NCBI GenBank assembly: GCA_020086605.1
Contig: JACBWW010000028.1
Location: forward strand, 8,339,690 to 8,403,689
Reading direction: 5' to 3'
Length of the DNA: 64,000 bases
From: Lanius collurio
Taxonomy: Eukaryota; Chordata; Aves; Passeriformes; Laniidae
In this document: positions 34,041-48,000 of the stretch, in pieces
How positions within the stretch are numbered: position 1 is the stretch's first letter
How the letters are laid out: every line of letters starts with the position of its first letter
The notes under the pieces: model-generated
Databases searched by the model: none
Seen by the model: the letters and a program-made list of their open reading frames with translations, nothing else
Told to the model about the DNA's origin: nothing
Program-made: the position numbers and the translations under genes

Positions 34041-37000
34041 CATGCGCTCACAGAGCTAGGGAAGACACAGTTGCAGTTCTGGTCCTCAATATTCCCTTGT
34101 TCATCCTGTTGAGTTCCAAGAGTTTAAATAAGTCGCCTACATTGGATCATCATCTCATTTGGCCCCCCATGCAGTCAGTGAGTGAACAGCATCACCTCTG
34201 TGGCGTGTACATGCCTCTCTCTCTCTTGAGTCCAGGTGCCTCAGTTAAGTGCCTCAAGGGCAATATGTGGAATTTAAGCCTTGATATCACTTCCTGCCCA
34301 GACACCCTCTGCTGGGCCTCTGGGCACTACAGTGATGCAAATATCCACCAATAACCGTGACTTGTGTATGGGGTGCAATACCCGTTCATGACCCCAGGCT
34401 CTGCCCTGTCACGCTTGCTGGGCGTCAGCACAGACACTTCAGAGCTGGGCTAGCTCAGAGTAAGGTGGAGGTGGGGAAAGGTGCAGTGTCTGGAGCCACC
34501 CAGTGGGCATTGGCAGTCTGAGCCTCGACTTTAAAAAATCTGCAGCCTGAAAAGCATGCCACCTTCCCCGAAGGGCATTTTAATTCCTGCAATATGCAAA
34601 TCCCAAGGCAAAAAGTAATGCAAATCCCTGATGATGGTCTGCTGAAGGCAAAGTAAGACGGGATGCGCAGTAAAAAATCCTGATTCATGAGAAAGGGACA
34701 CGTAATGAATTTCATTGAGAATTTGCAGTTAAAGAAAAAAGAAAAGTCCCAAGGAGGCATGTTCAGAAACAGACAATAATCTGCTTGCACAAGTATCATG
34801 GCCTCACTATAAAAAAAGCAAACAAGTTGCAACGGAGAAGCTGAGTGTGAGGAAAGAAATTGTAGACATCCAAGAATACAACACATGAGGGGCGTGGTCA
34901 AAATAACAACGAGGAACATTCAGAGCGCTTGGACCAGTGTGTAACAAAGGTAAAACATGCTCATTGCCACGTACAGATACAGGTTTGTAAGCTGAAATGG
35001 TATATGGCTCTGCAGTTTAAGACACTGAGGAATCCGTCCCCAGCACCAGATTGCTATAAGAACTCAAAGTAGGAAACTGACTTGGTATGACATACGTGCA
35101 CAGTGGCAGCAGAACCTGGAGGGGGGAGATACAGACTAATAAGTGAAGACAGTGAGAGACTTCATACAACAAATAAATATGGATTAAAACCATTTCAGAA
35201 TAAGGCTTGCATGGTATCTGCTGTGACCTGTTGTGGCCACAGGGGAAAAAGGACTTAACAGAGATGTCAGGAGAACTGCCAAGAAACAGAGGAGGGGAGG
35301 AGATGGAGGAAAGAAGGAAAACTCGAACATTTTGCAAAACCAGTACCATAAATTTAGTTCAAGGTCAGATAAAGCAGAGCTTTACCAAGGATTTCCATGC
35401 AATCAATACCCAGAGCTGCAATTAGAACTCCAGGACAAAGCATGCTGTGTGTTACAAAGTTTGGTCTGCGAGGTCAAGCATCTGGAGTATTGGATTATGG
35501 CTTCAGAATGTCAGTAACGGCTTAGAAAGAATATTTGGAGTGAAAGGTAGATTCCAGTTTACAAAGCATTGGATTCAGACTTGGACAATATTCATGCTTC
35601 TTTTTAGAATTTCTTCAGCCGGTGAAGACTATTTGATATGCAAGCAGTCATAGCTATGAGATAGTGGAGGAGAGGTATATACTGAAATTGGTCCACCTGG
35701 ATACTACCCATGTAAAATAATCTGTGGACAAGGGTCTGATATGCTCTAGGTGCCAGCAACATGTGTCTTCTGGGACTTGAACAGGCATCTTCCTCCCTTC
35801 TCTGTAGCTGTCAGTCCACATCAGGTCAAATTCACCTAAATTCAGGACCAGAGTCCTAAGAAGACAAGTAAATTCAAAAACAAACTACCTGCCAGGGAAA
35901 AGATGCTCTAAAAGAGATGAAGCTGATTCTGAATAGCTGGATAACTGGTGAAACTTCAAAAAGCTGTGAAAACATTTTTTAGATTGTAAGTGTTCTGGAA
36001 GACCTGGCAGAGTAATACCATCTTCATGCAGTCCCATTCCCTTTTAGTCTTCCATGTAAAAGTTCATTAAATTATGCCAATTCTGTACTAGAACACTTTT
36101 ACTAATGCAGCTACACAAGCAAAGCCTCCCTTTGTGGCTTGCTGTTTTCACCAGCAAAAAGTATGGACACTCAAATGGATTGAGTTCTACAGGCAGAGGT
36201 AATTGCAGCCATGTACTTACCTCTCTACTAGAAAACATACTGAAATAAAACGTTTTTAATAATAACCTGCCCTTTAGGCAAAACCAGCACATCAAGGGGA
36301 AAGTTCGCAGTCAGTGCTAGTGGAGAGAGTCACAGGCACCAAGTCTTTGCAGCCTGCATTCATCTAGGCAATGTAGGTGGTGTAGAGTGTGTCTCTGGGA
36401 ATTGCCTCAAGGAAAGAAATCATCCATCAGAGTATGAAGTTCAGAATTACCCCTAGGTTAAACTCTGCCAAGGACTTCTTGCATTATTCGAAGCAAGGTA
36501 CTTCAGCAGTTCTTCCACATCTTGTGCTCTGGTGATCATTTGTGCAATTATCTTTCCCACACATTTAGCATGATGTGAACTGAGCTCTATGGTACAGGAG
36601 TTGCTCCTCACTCTATGAAGAGAACTTCCCTGGTGCTCCTTAGAATATGGAGAGAGTTTTTGCTTTTCAGAATTCTTCACGTCTCTCTTTTATTCTGCAG
36701 TGGCAGTTGAGATCTGGTGCTTCTGAAAGCCTGGCTTGAGGTGTCTCAGGCCCATGGTGTGACATGCCTGCATAATTAAATGGGTAGCTATTGTTGATAA
36801 TTCCTAAAGGAGTTTTATTTTTTAATTCAGCTGTCAAAATTCTGTTCCCAAACAACTGATTAATCTCTTTAATGTGATGATGTTTTTCTTATCTTTGCAT
36901 ATTAGCCACTGGGCTTGTTTCATTTCTTCTTTTTCTCCTGCTGTCACTCTCTCTATGAAATGAGTCAGGAATCCAGGATTCCTACTGGATCTCCAGGTGG

Positions 37001-37441
37001 GTTGCATCACCCTACTAGGTCCTGTTCACAGTAGTATTATACTTTTTGTTGCAAAGATTTTACATGCATGTCATCAAGGCAAACAGTGACTAGAAATGGA
37101 AGTGGGGACCAGAAGCATGGACTAGAGACCAGGTTTCTGAGCTTGAGTGGTGTGTCATGTAGATAAGCCAAGTCTATAACCAACTGGTGGACTCAAATTG
37201 TAACATAGATCTTTAGCACCAGAAGAAACACTTGTCTGCAAACAGATAAAAGAGAGAGAAAGCAATTCCAGCTCAGACCCTGACGTCTTTGGTTGTAGCT
37301 CAGGGAAAGTGTCATAAATGGTGGAGTTAATGCTGTTAAGGCTGTTTAAAGAACTTTTCATTTGTAGGAAACCTGCTTGGGACACATGAAGTTGCCTACA
37401 GAATCTTAACTGCACAAAGTGTGAATAGACAGATATTCCCA

Positions 37442-37496
37442 GTAAACATGGATTACTGGTAATGCGTAGGTAAACGTGGATTACTGGAATGCATAG
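37442..37496. repeat. 28-bp tandem duplication
   Basis: Two adjacent copies read gtaaacatggattactgg and gtaaacgtggattactgg, each followed by an aatgc(g/a)tag end. They differ by one indel and a few substitutions. The high similarity suggests a recent duplication, perhaps variable between individuals. Confidence 0.92.
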
Positions 37497-40400
37497 GCAT
37501 ATGGTAGGGGAATCTGTAACACTCAAGTCATATAAGTGAGCAGCGAAAATAATTAAGTCTTGGAGCCATAGCCTTATACTAGAAGTTTTTCATTCAGTTT
37601 TAATTTTATGCATTTTTAAAAACATACTTAGAAAATTGTAAATGCTGTTTCCTGCTATGAATCCATCTTTAGCCTCATTTCTGCTCTTTATATGTAAGGG
37701 TACTTATTAATCAGAACAGTGAATTTCACACAAGTGATCCTCCCAAGAATCCACATTGCAATCAGGAAATGGGATGATGGTCTGGTTTTCAGTAAGTTGT
37801 TTTTCTGTAGGTCCATTAGATAAAGGAACAGCCTTAGTAACCCAGATAAGGTTTGCTGAGACCTTCAGTTGAAGACGAAGCTTCCAAAACAATAGAAGGG
37901 GAATATGAAATAGAGCAAAAGTCTAAGGGTTTTCTGACTTGTCTGATGACCTCTGAGCTTTGTGACTTGGCACACCCGGAACAAGCCCAGAAAGGTAGAA
38001 GTTTCCTAAATTTAGAAATACATTCCAGGCATCAGCTGCTGCAGAGCAACAATGTGTCACCAGTAGGTCAGGGCACATAAGTCTCATCCTGCTTTCAGCA
38101 CCCAAGTGGGGAAACCAGGGTAGTCAGATCACCCTCCAAACGCTGTTCCAGAGGGGTTGCATGGAGCTAGCCATTGATTTGGTCCTGCCAGGACAATCCA
38201 GCTCACTGTAAGAAGTTATACCCAGCAATAAAACATCACTTCTGATATGGAGGAGTGTATCGTATTTGTTACACTGGCAGTCCAGTTTTGATGCCATAGG
38301 ATTTTCAGCTGAGAAAATAAATAAAAGCCAAAATAACGTGATTCTGACTTTAGGAAATATTGCAGCAGGAGAAAACAGTGAAGACACCACACGATTTACA
38401 TGTGTACCCTGATTATGCCCCAAAACATGCAAGGGAAATGCCTCATGCCTTTGAGCCCTTACCCCATTGGAATCACCTTCTGGGGAGAGCTGTGGAGAAT
38501 TTCAGGGTGTCGCCATTCCAAGAACATGGGGATCTTCGTCTCTGTTTTCTTCTTGTGAAATAACTGTATCACAATCACTTAAGCACAATCTAAAATCTTC
38601 TGCCTGCCAAAGGCTGGTAGTAACCAGCACATCAGATGTAACTTGTTAATGTCACACATATGGTCATTGAAATCCCATTTGAAAGGCTATGGGAAATGTT
38701 TTGTATTCTTCCAGGCAGGCAGCAGTGGTCAACATTCCTTTTATCATCTTTTAGACAAGTAATCTCAGGAGCAGCCATCCTATATTCAGAACCCCCATGT
38801 AATTCTCTGCTCTTTGCTACTTAAAATCAGCTCTACAAATGTGAATCATCAATCATATTGAAGCTGTGTCACAGAAAAATCATCCTATTTTCCTAGCCCT
38901 GTTGAGGCTACCAGGGAGGTTCTTTCATGCATGTGTAGCATCAAAGGTAAGGTAAAGAGTCCAGCTTGGTCTGGACAGCTGAAAATGGTATAGATTTGCT
39001 TGGAAGGATGAATTGAAAACAGGTTCCAGTAATTGAGGTCTGCTTCACACAAGCAAGTTTTGATAATCTGTGTTCTTCTTACCAGCTATTTTTTTTCTTA
39101 ATGTTTGTAATACATTGTTTCTACCCAAAAACTTTCAGTTTTCATGGACTGGTATAATCAAAATGATGCCACCTAAGCAATACAAAACCTCAGGCATAGC
39201 AGAGAGACACTGTGTTGCATTGGCCCATTAAATGCTTTTATTTGAAATTTACAGTACATGAACAGAAAATACTACCAAATCAGACTGTTGTCCACTATGT
39301 AAGTTCTTCACCCATGCCTCAACTTTTTTCCCTCTTCAGAATGTGAATGTAATTGCTGACAAAATCTTTGATACCTGCAAACAATTAGCAGCACATATGA
39401 GAGAGCCATCCTGATGTCCTGGCTTACATTGTCCAAGGCTACCATGGATCCCAGGACCAAAGAGATTTTTACCTGCAGTATAAGTTACTACACATTACTT
39501 TTTGCAAGGCTTCTTTCACACTGTTTTGTAGGCAGTTGTTTCACTCTTCAGGCATTTCAAAGAAGGAGAATGGAACAGCCACAATTTCTCCCTCTTGAGT
39601 GCAAATGGAGGCTAGGGGAATGCACTGTGGTTCTTGGGAAGTGAAAACTCCGGCTTGAATGGGGTATGTGACTGATGAAGACATTTAATGAACAGGATGA
39701 CTCTTACAGGTGGCTCCTTGGTGGAGCTGTGCATTATCAGGCTCTCTCCACCAAACACTTCTAGCCATTCCTTGGGAACCAGGCTGGCTTTATGTGGCAC
39801 TGAAGGGGTGTTAGATTTTCACAGCTAAATCATAAACTTGCTTGCTTCAGTGGAGCTGTTCTTGATTTGCCTTGATTGCAAACAAGATTATACAGCTTTT
39901 CCTTTGATTAACAGTTCAACAATGACTGTGAAACATGACTCAAGCAAAGTAGGGTGTCTGATATTCCTTCCTTATTTCCAGTGCTTATTTTGCCATATGA
40001 AGTGTCTATAGGGCAAAGCTGCAAAATTACCTATCCTGAAAATTTCTTTTTTCTTGTTAAATGTGGTGGTATTTAATCATTTCACAGCTTCATTAGGTGG
40101 CTTGTCTTGCCACTTACTGCATCACTACAGACTGCATCGTACTGGCAGCTTGAATAAGATGAGTAATACATTGATATTTTTCCATCTTAGCGGCCTCCGC
40201 TGAGCCACCTCATCTCCCAAAAGAGACGACATTTGAAAAACCTGATGCAATGACCCAGCATTTCTGAAAGGTGATTCCTTCCTCATTAGTCTTTGCTTTA
40301 CCTGCTGCTGAGCTGGAAAGGATTCAGTGCAAAAAGGGAAAGAAATATTGATAGCTAGTGTTTGATTAGGGAAGAGGTAAGTTGTGCTTAGTAATCTCTG

Positions 40401-42884
40401 ACTGAACTGCTTATTGCTTTGTTAGGTTATATAGATATCTGAAAGTACTGTGCATGAACAAAGTTGAAAATGGGTTTCAAGTGGGCTTTCAAACTCCTTT
40501 CTCTAAATAGGAATAACCTTCATTCAAAAAACAATCATTATGGAAGTGACATATACTATGGATATCTGAAATATTTCTTTCAAAAATTTAATATGTGACC
40601 TTCTTTTTGGCACAAAAATTATATAGAGAGATTCTCAGAAGATGTAGTAGCTAGTAATACACTGATTTTTGCCCCTAAATATTTAGGACAAATTAATCAT
40701 AATACAAATCTATGTTGGATTAATCTGATTTTTTGGTAATGGAAGCTTTTCCTGATAGTCACTTGACACTAAAATAGGACATGGAACATCTTGGTTTTAC
40801 CTAATTGTCTTGTTTTACAATTTTACTGGTGAAAAGTTCATGCTGTTCTATGTACTGAGAACAATTTGCAGAGCTGAGTATTTCTGAAGGAATGATTTTT
40901 GTCGTCTGAACCACATGTCTTTTGAACATGGTCCAATCTTATGTAATTCTTTGAAGGATTTTCTTTCCTTCATAGAAAGGTGTCTTCAAAACAAATAATA
41001 GTGTTTTGTGTCTACCATGGGAGGAATGCTAGCTGGGAAATAGCCCAGAGTGTACAAAGCGTGCTAATGTGTCTGTTTGCCCCAGAGATGCTGAATCATG
41101 TGTTTGTGAGACTATTTTGAGAGGGTTTGCATAATGAAGGTTTTGAAAAATCCATTTTCTGAGCTTTTCCTGGAGAACAGAAGTCCAGTTTTCTCTGGAT
41201 GAAAACTTCAATAAAGAACTGGGAAACCTTGGCAGGTGGAGAAGATAGATTCCCATGGAGAATAAAGGTGAAGGTATGAAGCATCACCTTCAAAATCACC
41301 AAAAGTACTCCAGCAGCTCTCATTGCTGTTCTGTTAAAAATTTATTTTTATTAAGGTAGCTCCTCTGCAGTGGTTAGCTGCACTTCTCATGTCATACAGT
41401 GTGTATTGTTTGTGAGAAATATTAGCCTAAGAACCATGCACCAATTATTCATTTAGTGATAAAATATTAATTGTCCCTCTTTTCCACCGTCAGCTAGGAC
41501 AAATGAAAGGAAGGGGAACCAACAGAGAGGCATTCCTTTTTTTGCAATTAGGTGGACTTTCTTAATAGGATGAATTGTAAGGATTTAAAGCTGTCTTGGC
41601 TATTAAAGCTGCTAGAGTTTAACAGCTCCCACAGCTTTCTCTCTCTTAAATGCTATTCATATCTATCTTTTCCCCTACTAACAAACCTCTAATTTCTGTT
41701 TTATTTAATTGTTACATTTTTAAGAGTTTGGTAGCTTCTTCAATATGGCAAAGGATTTCTGGGAAACAACAATATTTTGCAGATTTCACTCCTGTCACAT
41801 CCCAGTAAAGTGACCTGCCATAGGGACAGTCTTCAAGGCAGGCAGACAGATCTATAGGCAACATTTGGGTTCCCACTCTCCTCTTTTGTCACCAAATTTC
41901 CTTTTAACTCTGCAATGCAATGTAACGTTTCCATGATCAAACCCTCATTCTCGTCTGCACTCGTCAGTGGTGCGTTTCCGCCATTCCTCCCTACCTGATT
42001 CTCTCCAGGGCAGCAGACAGGAATGCTCTTGTCACTCCAGCAGAGAGGGAGCTGGGGAATGTAAGAAACTTTCCAGGCTTTCACTCTAGTTTGTTTGACT
42101 CCTTCCATCCCAGGGGTCACAAATGGGAGGATTTGCAAACCTGCACATGGGAGTCTTACTTGGCGGTATTATGGACTTGTGTCAGCTGTGCCATGCTCAC
42201 TGACCACGGGCCTTGATGGTCCTCAGGCATTTCTCAGCCTGTGAGAGTATGGCTGGAGAGGGTTGGACTACACAGGTCAGTCCTATTAATCCAGAAAAAA
42301 TGGGTCACAGACTGATGGGGTGTTTCTTTAATTACAGAAGGAATCAGGAAGTATCAAAATTATACCTTCTCTTTCAGCACAGGTTCTCCTCTGCTTCGCA
42401 CTACTTCTTTTTTCCTCATTATCCTCCTAGGAAGACTATTGTTTAATTAGTAGGAGGGTAGATTTGTAAAAAAGAGCGAAAGACTTTGTTCTTTGTGTTC
42501 CACATTGATTAGCATTCTAGTAGCTTCTCTGCTTATCTAAAAGGAAGTTGTGATTTGACTGAGAGAAGAATACCATTTGCATATTCATTTTCTCCTAACC
42601 AAAAGCATCTGGCTTATCCTAATGATACTGGAAAAAATTCTAAGACTCAATTGCCATTCTTAAATTTATTTGAATGGCAACATTCCCTGACAAGTCCAAC
42701 AGAGCATACACTTACAAGAAGAGAAAGTCATTAAAAAGTATGTTCATTTAAAAAGCATATTAATCATCTTAACCTCACCCTACATGTGGAAGCAAATGTT
42801 TGGAGCATGGACATCTCTTCCAGCCAACTATTCACAATGAGGAATTTCTGCAGAGTGGTTAGTCTGTAGGGGGACCCCACAAAA

Positions 42885-43129
42885 TATAAAGGTTAGGGAC
42901 CCACTAGGATGGCCATGAAATGACGAAGTCTGTGACTTAAAAATGGAAAAATAAATTTAAAATAATGCATTTGGGGTAGGTAGATTTCAATAAACCTGAG
43001 ATTTCATAGCTGAAAGCTTTGATGGATAGGGGAGTTACACAGGGTGAATGACCATAAAAGCACAAACTGACCCAGAGGAGTGGTAGGCGTTAGAGGACCA
43101 GACTCACCGCACTAAATCACTGGCTTTTC
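42885..43129 (+). other. Possible further CR1-like relic
   Basis: The words ataatgcatttggggtaggtag and nearby text loosely resemble the CR1 segment that encodes the VLHLG motif. Similarity is too weak to place it in the element, and the order would not be collinear with the copy that starts at 43130. It could be a separate old fragment. Confidence 0.2.
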
Positions 43130-44640
43130 CTTGGCATTAAGCAAAGATAAAAGGTCACAGAAAATGGAAACTAGTTCAGATTGCTAAGCATGACTTCAAA
43201 GAGCTGCAAAAGCAGGTGAAAATAAAAGCAAAAAAGGCCAAGGCATAATGTGCTCCGTATCATAATAGGAAATTATTCTGTGGTAGCATTACTGGTAGAG
43301 AGTAAGCAAAGGAAAATGCGAATCTCCTGCTCTACAGAGAGGAAAGATGGTAGATGGCACTGAGACAAGAGTCTTGTTTTGCTCTTCAGTCTTTACTGAA
43401 AAGATGTGCTGCAATTGGGCAAGAAGTGCAGTTGCACCAGGTACATATCTGGAGCAGAATGAAGAAAAACAAGAATACTGAGGCAAATCAGACTGGTTTC
43501 AGATCATGTTAGCATGGTGAGATCCATCCCCAAACTGGACATCTGGCTGAAACCATCTCAGAGACTTGTCCTTTTGAGATCTTGAAAAGAGACTTTCTTA
43601 GGAAAAGCAAATGTCATTCTTTACCAAGGGGGCAGGGAAAAGAGGAGTTAGGGGATACCAACCTGATTTCATTCCTTAGAGGAGTACATGGGATTGTCTA
43701 GGAGAACACATAGTGATTTCTAAACAGCTTGAATTTATCAAATAAAGCCTGCCAAGATATCCAGCTTCCTTTACAGGCACCTAGCAGACCATGAGGATGC
43801 CATTTACCTTAACAGTGAGGAGACTTTGATAGTTCTATAATCCAGTAATAGAAATATGATTTGGACAAAACCTGTTTAAGACAGATATAATTCTGGTAAG
43901 AAACTGTTCAGACAAAATCAAAGGGAAAAGTTTTTATGGACTCTGTGCTGGTTCTTATACCATTTCATCTTCTCATAACACTGTAGGTGATGAGGTTTGT
44001 GAGTAGACGTCCTGTTTATTAAACTTGAAGACAACATCAAACCTGGGGGCACATGGCAAAGAGCAGCATGGTAATTGCAAATCAGAGATGATCCTAAAAA
44101 TGCAATAGAAGGAAAATTTAAAATTTTACCTTTGGGCAGGCATAGCCAAGCATGGGGACAGGGTGGGCTATGGCAGTCAGCCCAGTTCTCTCAAAAACAT
44201 GCAGGAATTAGGTTGAATAAGAAGCTGGACATGAGTCAAGGATTTTGTGCTGTAAAGATGCTTTGGTATGTAGGTAATGAAACATAAAAGAATACTCTGC
44301 TGATCATTAGTAAGGTCTCGCTTGGATTAATGTGCAGTTGAAAGTACAATTGCACTGGAAGTACAGTTCAGACTGCCAGAAAATCAGGAGGAAAAGATGT
44401 AAGTGGTTGGGGGCATGGTCTACAAGGAAAGAGTGCTCAGTCTAGTAGAGAGGAGGTCTTCAAACACTTCATCAGCCATTGCAATGGAATGGAATAATGG
44501 GTTCTTTGTGTTCACGGTAGAAGGGGGAACAACAACAGAAATTAAGTATTGGCAATGGAAATTCATTAGGGAAATCCTTCCAGCCATCAGGACTGAGAAG
44601 CCCTGGAGAGATCATGGAGGGTCCCTCATTTCAGGTCTGT
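43130..44640 (+). mobile_element. Old CR1 LINE copy, degenerate, sense strand
   Basis: The order follows CR1 ORF2 and the 3' region. A linker segment (gcaaaaaaggccaaggcataa, then aaattattctgtggtag and gagaggaaagatgg) precedes a cagtctttactgaaaag part. A degenerate RT motif C reads IKLEDNIKPGG at about 44018-44047, where intact copies have FADDTKLGG. Then come KFKILPLGR (44117-44143) and NKKLDMSQG (44217-44243). The 3' body ends near 44640 in text resembling the CR1 tail (gcaatggaatgg..., ggtcagagac). The copy is more diverged than the CR1 pieces at 15737 and 60412 and has no intact frame. The start is uncertain by 100 bases or more. Confidence 0.75.
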
Positions 44641-44779
44641 GAGATGAGGTCAGAGACAGTCACCAGGAGCAATGCTAGTTCAGCCAACACAATCTGCAAC
44701 CAAGGACCTGCCTGGACCCCTTCTCCTGGGCCCTTGGGGTTCAGCACTTTTTTCCACCCAGTCACAGACTTTTCTCCCT

Positions 44780-45090
44780 ATTTCTGATAACAAAGACCCA
44801 TAACTTGCAAAATAGAACTATTTGAGGGAAAGGAAGTTGAACATTATAATGTCTTCAACTAGTTTGAAAGTAGCTATAAAGATGAGGGAAATAAATTCCA
44901 AACACAGGAGAAATGGGATTAAAATGCCAGAAGACTAGACTTACAAGAAAATAATCAAGTATTTCTCCTGCAGACCTTATTCAAGAGTGAGCATGTTGAA
45001 GCACTGGAGTAGATTGTCAATTGCTACAGGAGATCTCTGCTTCTGGACAATTTCAGGATGCAGCCTGACCAGTTTATTGAGATACTTCAT
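44780..45090 (+). mobile_element. Possible second CR1 3'-region fragment
   Basis: The sequence gttgaagcactggagtagattgtcaattg and what follows resembles the CR1 3' region around gcactggaacaggctgccca. The text before it could be the matching body. It lies directly after the copy at 43130-44640 in the same orientation, so it may be a nested or tandem fragment or a continuation after an insertion. Recognition is by eye only. Confidence 0.35.
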
Positions 45091-48000
45091 GTAAGAGGGA
45101 GGGGTGCACTGTTTTCCATTTCCATAATCCTCTTGGAGAAGGAAGGTGCTAAGTATATGTGGAAATGAAACAGAAAAGTGAATTCAGGAACTGCTTTTCA
45201 CTAGAGAAAATGACATTGTAAAACCAAAACCAGGAAATTCAAAATATGGATATAGAGGAACCCCAAATTTTTTGCATTATGATCAGTCATCTGGTTGCAC
45301 TTGTAAACTCGTACAGTGGTGTCTTTTGGAAAATACAAGGTAGAGTCTCCAGGGATTAACAGACTAAATTAGTGCGTGGGACACTCTGTTGGCTCTTACA
45401 GTGTAGAATAGAGCCAGCTTCTTGCATTTTAGGTAAGGAAGTAACTTTCCTATATGTAAGCCAACACTCAATTTTTGGTCTGTTTCCATGTTTCTAGAAA
45501 CAGCCAATGCCAGGCACAGAACTGGATGGACTATCAGTGCAAAGCAGACAGCCAGCTCCTGGTATAGCTGTTTGAAATGATGATGGAGTTTTCTTTCCAC
45601 TCTCCCTCTTCTCACCAGCTGGCAAAATATTTCTGTGTTGAAGTCACTTATTTCAGAGTTCTTATTTGAAGGCATAACTATATCTCCTGGTTTATATTCA
45701 GAGTTTTAGTTTTGCTTTCCAAACAATTTTACATTGTTTCGCTGTTCTGAAATAGACTCTGGATTTTCATGCTTTGTCATTAGAGTTAGAATAAACATCT
45801 GTGAAGAGGAAGAGAAGCCATAAATTTTAGACTCTGAATCTTAGAAAACAAGATTATGAGAAGCTGAAGCATAAAGTGAAGACTTTGAAGACTTGAATGG
45901 CTCATAACTAGAAATTTCTATCTTAGACAAAATTCTGAGACTTTGAAACTTCAACAATGCCTCAAATACAGAGGAAAAAAAATCAAAATTATTATGAAAT
46001 AGGAGAATTAATATTATTTGTCTGAACTCCTGGAAACATTTATTTTGATAAGACTAAAACATTCTCAACACTGACACTAGAACACTTTTATCTGTTTTAT
46101 ATGTTTAATGTTAAAGTGAAAAACAAATGTTTCTGCTCCTTGGAAACAAAATATTGATATAATTTCCTGTCAGATCATAATGAAACAGATAAATTCCCAT
46201 AAACATTTTACGTTTAATTAAATCAGTGTTTTCCAAAGCAGTAATACTTCTCAGGGAAATCATCAGCCATATGCCATAATGTTCCAGTGTCCTTTTACCC
46301 CCACAAATGTCAAAATGGTATATACTTCTAAGCAAAACAGAAAAATAATCTGTGGTCAGGGAAATAAAGCATCATTCCCAAGGTGAAGCAAAACAACTGT
46401 TCAATACTGCATATAAATGCTTCATAATTGTTTAACATTTATTTGTCACATTGTATCTGCAAGAAGAATCAAATATGTATATATTTTCTGTCACATCAGT
46501 TGCTCCACACAAATGTGTCTTAAGAGTATTACAGCTCCCTTCAGTGGATTTTTATATCTCTTCATTTTGTATCTTCCAGAAGGTTGGTCTTCAGCAATGA
46601 TTTCTGCTTCCTGTTCTGTCCTGTCTCAAAAGCAGAGCACAGAACAGCTCTCCTGCCATGTTTCATGTTAAGCATGAGGAGAACGTGTGGTGTCCCAAAC
46701 ATGAAAAGAGGAGGTGCTGCTTTACAGGGTTGTTTCCCCCAGTCTGCAAGCCAACAGGCGAACCAAGAATGGCACTGGGCATTTACTGTGGTGGGATGGT
46801 GTTGGCCTTCTCTAGAGGCTCTTGTCCTAAATGCTGTCAGGTCAGCTCTCCTTTGAGTACCACTGCCTGACTCCCTCTTACATGTCTTTGTTAATTTCTG
46901 CATAGTGGTTTTCTATCTAAACACCTCACCTCCCCTCACTTCCCATTTTAAGTTGAGAATACCAAAATCCTAGAGCATTTCTTGTATGGAATACTGGGTT
47001 TCTCAGTACAGCCCCTTCTGAGGATGTGAGGACAGGGCCAGTATCAGCCTGACTGCTTCCCAATGGAAATGTAATCATTATGTCAAAGAATATGCTTTTT
47101 GCATGATTTTTTTAATTTATTTTTTTTTTAAGACTGGAGACAAGAACTCGACTGGAGCATCCAAAACAGAAATAAACTAAAGTACAGGGGCTTATATAAC
47201 CAAGTTTTCATAGAATAATGTCAAGATCCCACCCCAGAGAGTGAACAGCTGTTTACAACCATTAGGAATTATCCCTGGGGAGGGTCTATTTTACCACAGA
47301 AAAGTACTTTTACATCTCTCACTTCCTCAGCTACAGAGAGGCTGTATACTGCATCTATTTTTGGACGTGGGACACACAGGTCAGCTACCGGTCAGTGTAG
47401 CGTGGGAAAGGCTGCCGACACATGCTGAGCATCCAGACTCACCAAAAAACACTGCTGCTCCTGCCCTGAGGGGGGGTGCACTGCCCTGCTGTCATACCCC
47501 ACTGCCTGGCAGCCGGCAAACACCGCACCAGCCTGGTGCACTGCACATGGCCCCAGGTCAAGAGGCAGCGCCAGCACAGGTTTCTGCCAGGCTTAAACAT
47601 ATTTCAAATGCATTCCTCCATTAAAAATGTTTTTAATGAGCCAAGACAAGCTGAGTAATTCACAACTGAAATTAACTCTATTAAGGTGCTTCCTTAAGCT
47701 ATCCAGAATCCCACTAGGCTATATCCTTCTTTAAAAATAGTGTGACTATATTCAAGATAAAATTCTGGTGGAAATCAGGGACCAGAATATCAACAAACAT
47801 TGCTATGAAGTGTGTGCAGCAGAGCTCATTTTGGCAGACCTCTAGAAATGTATTGTATTCAATGTATCCCTTTAAATTTCTCATTAATAAACATTTCCTT
47901 CCATCCTCTGGGGAATCACCACAACCCCACAATGCACCAGCCCTGCAGAAGGCTAGGGTTTCACACCACCACTGTAGCTTTCTTCTTAATATCTATGTCT

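Noticed and set aside
34455..34919. 154-codon open frame on the - strand, the longest in the window
   Set aside because: It has no recognisable domain, no signal or conserved motif, and runs opposite to PALM2. A frame of this length is plausible by chance in 64 kb scanned in six frames.
35040..35520. Overlapping + strand frames considered as an LTR or gene fragment
   Set aside because: No terminal repeats, primer-binding site or viral-type motif were found, so it is left as unassigned intron.
44075..44287. 70-codon open frame on the + strand with KFKILPLGR and NKKLDMSQG
   Set aside because: These motifs belong to the CR1 reverse-transcriptase region, so the frame is a relic of the element.
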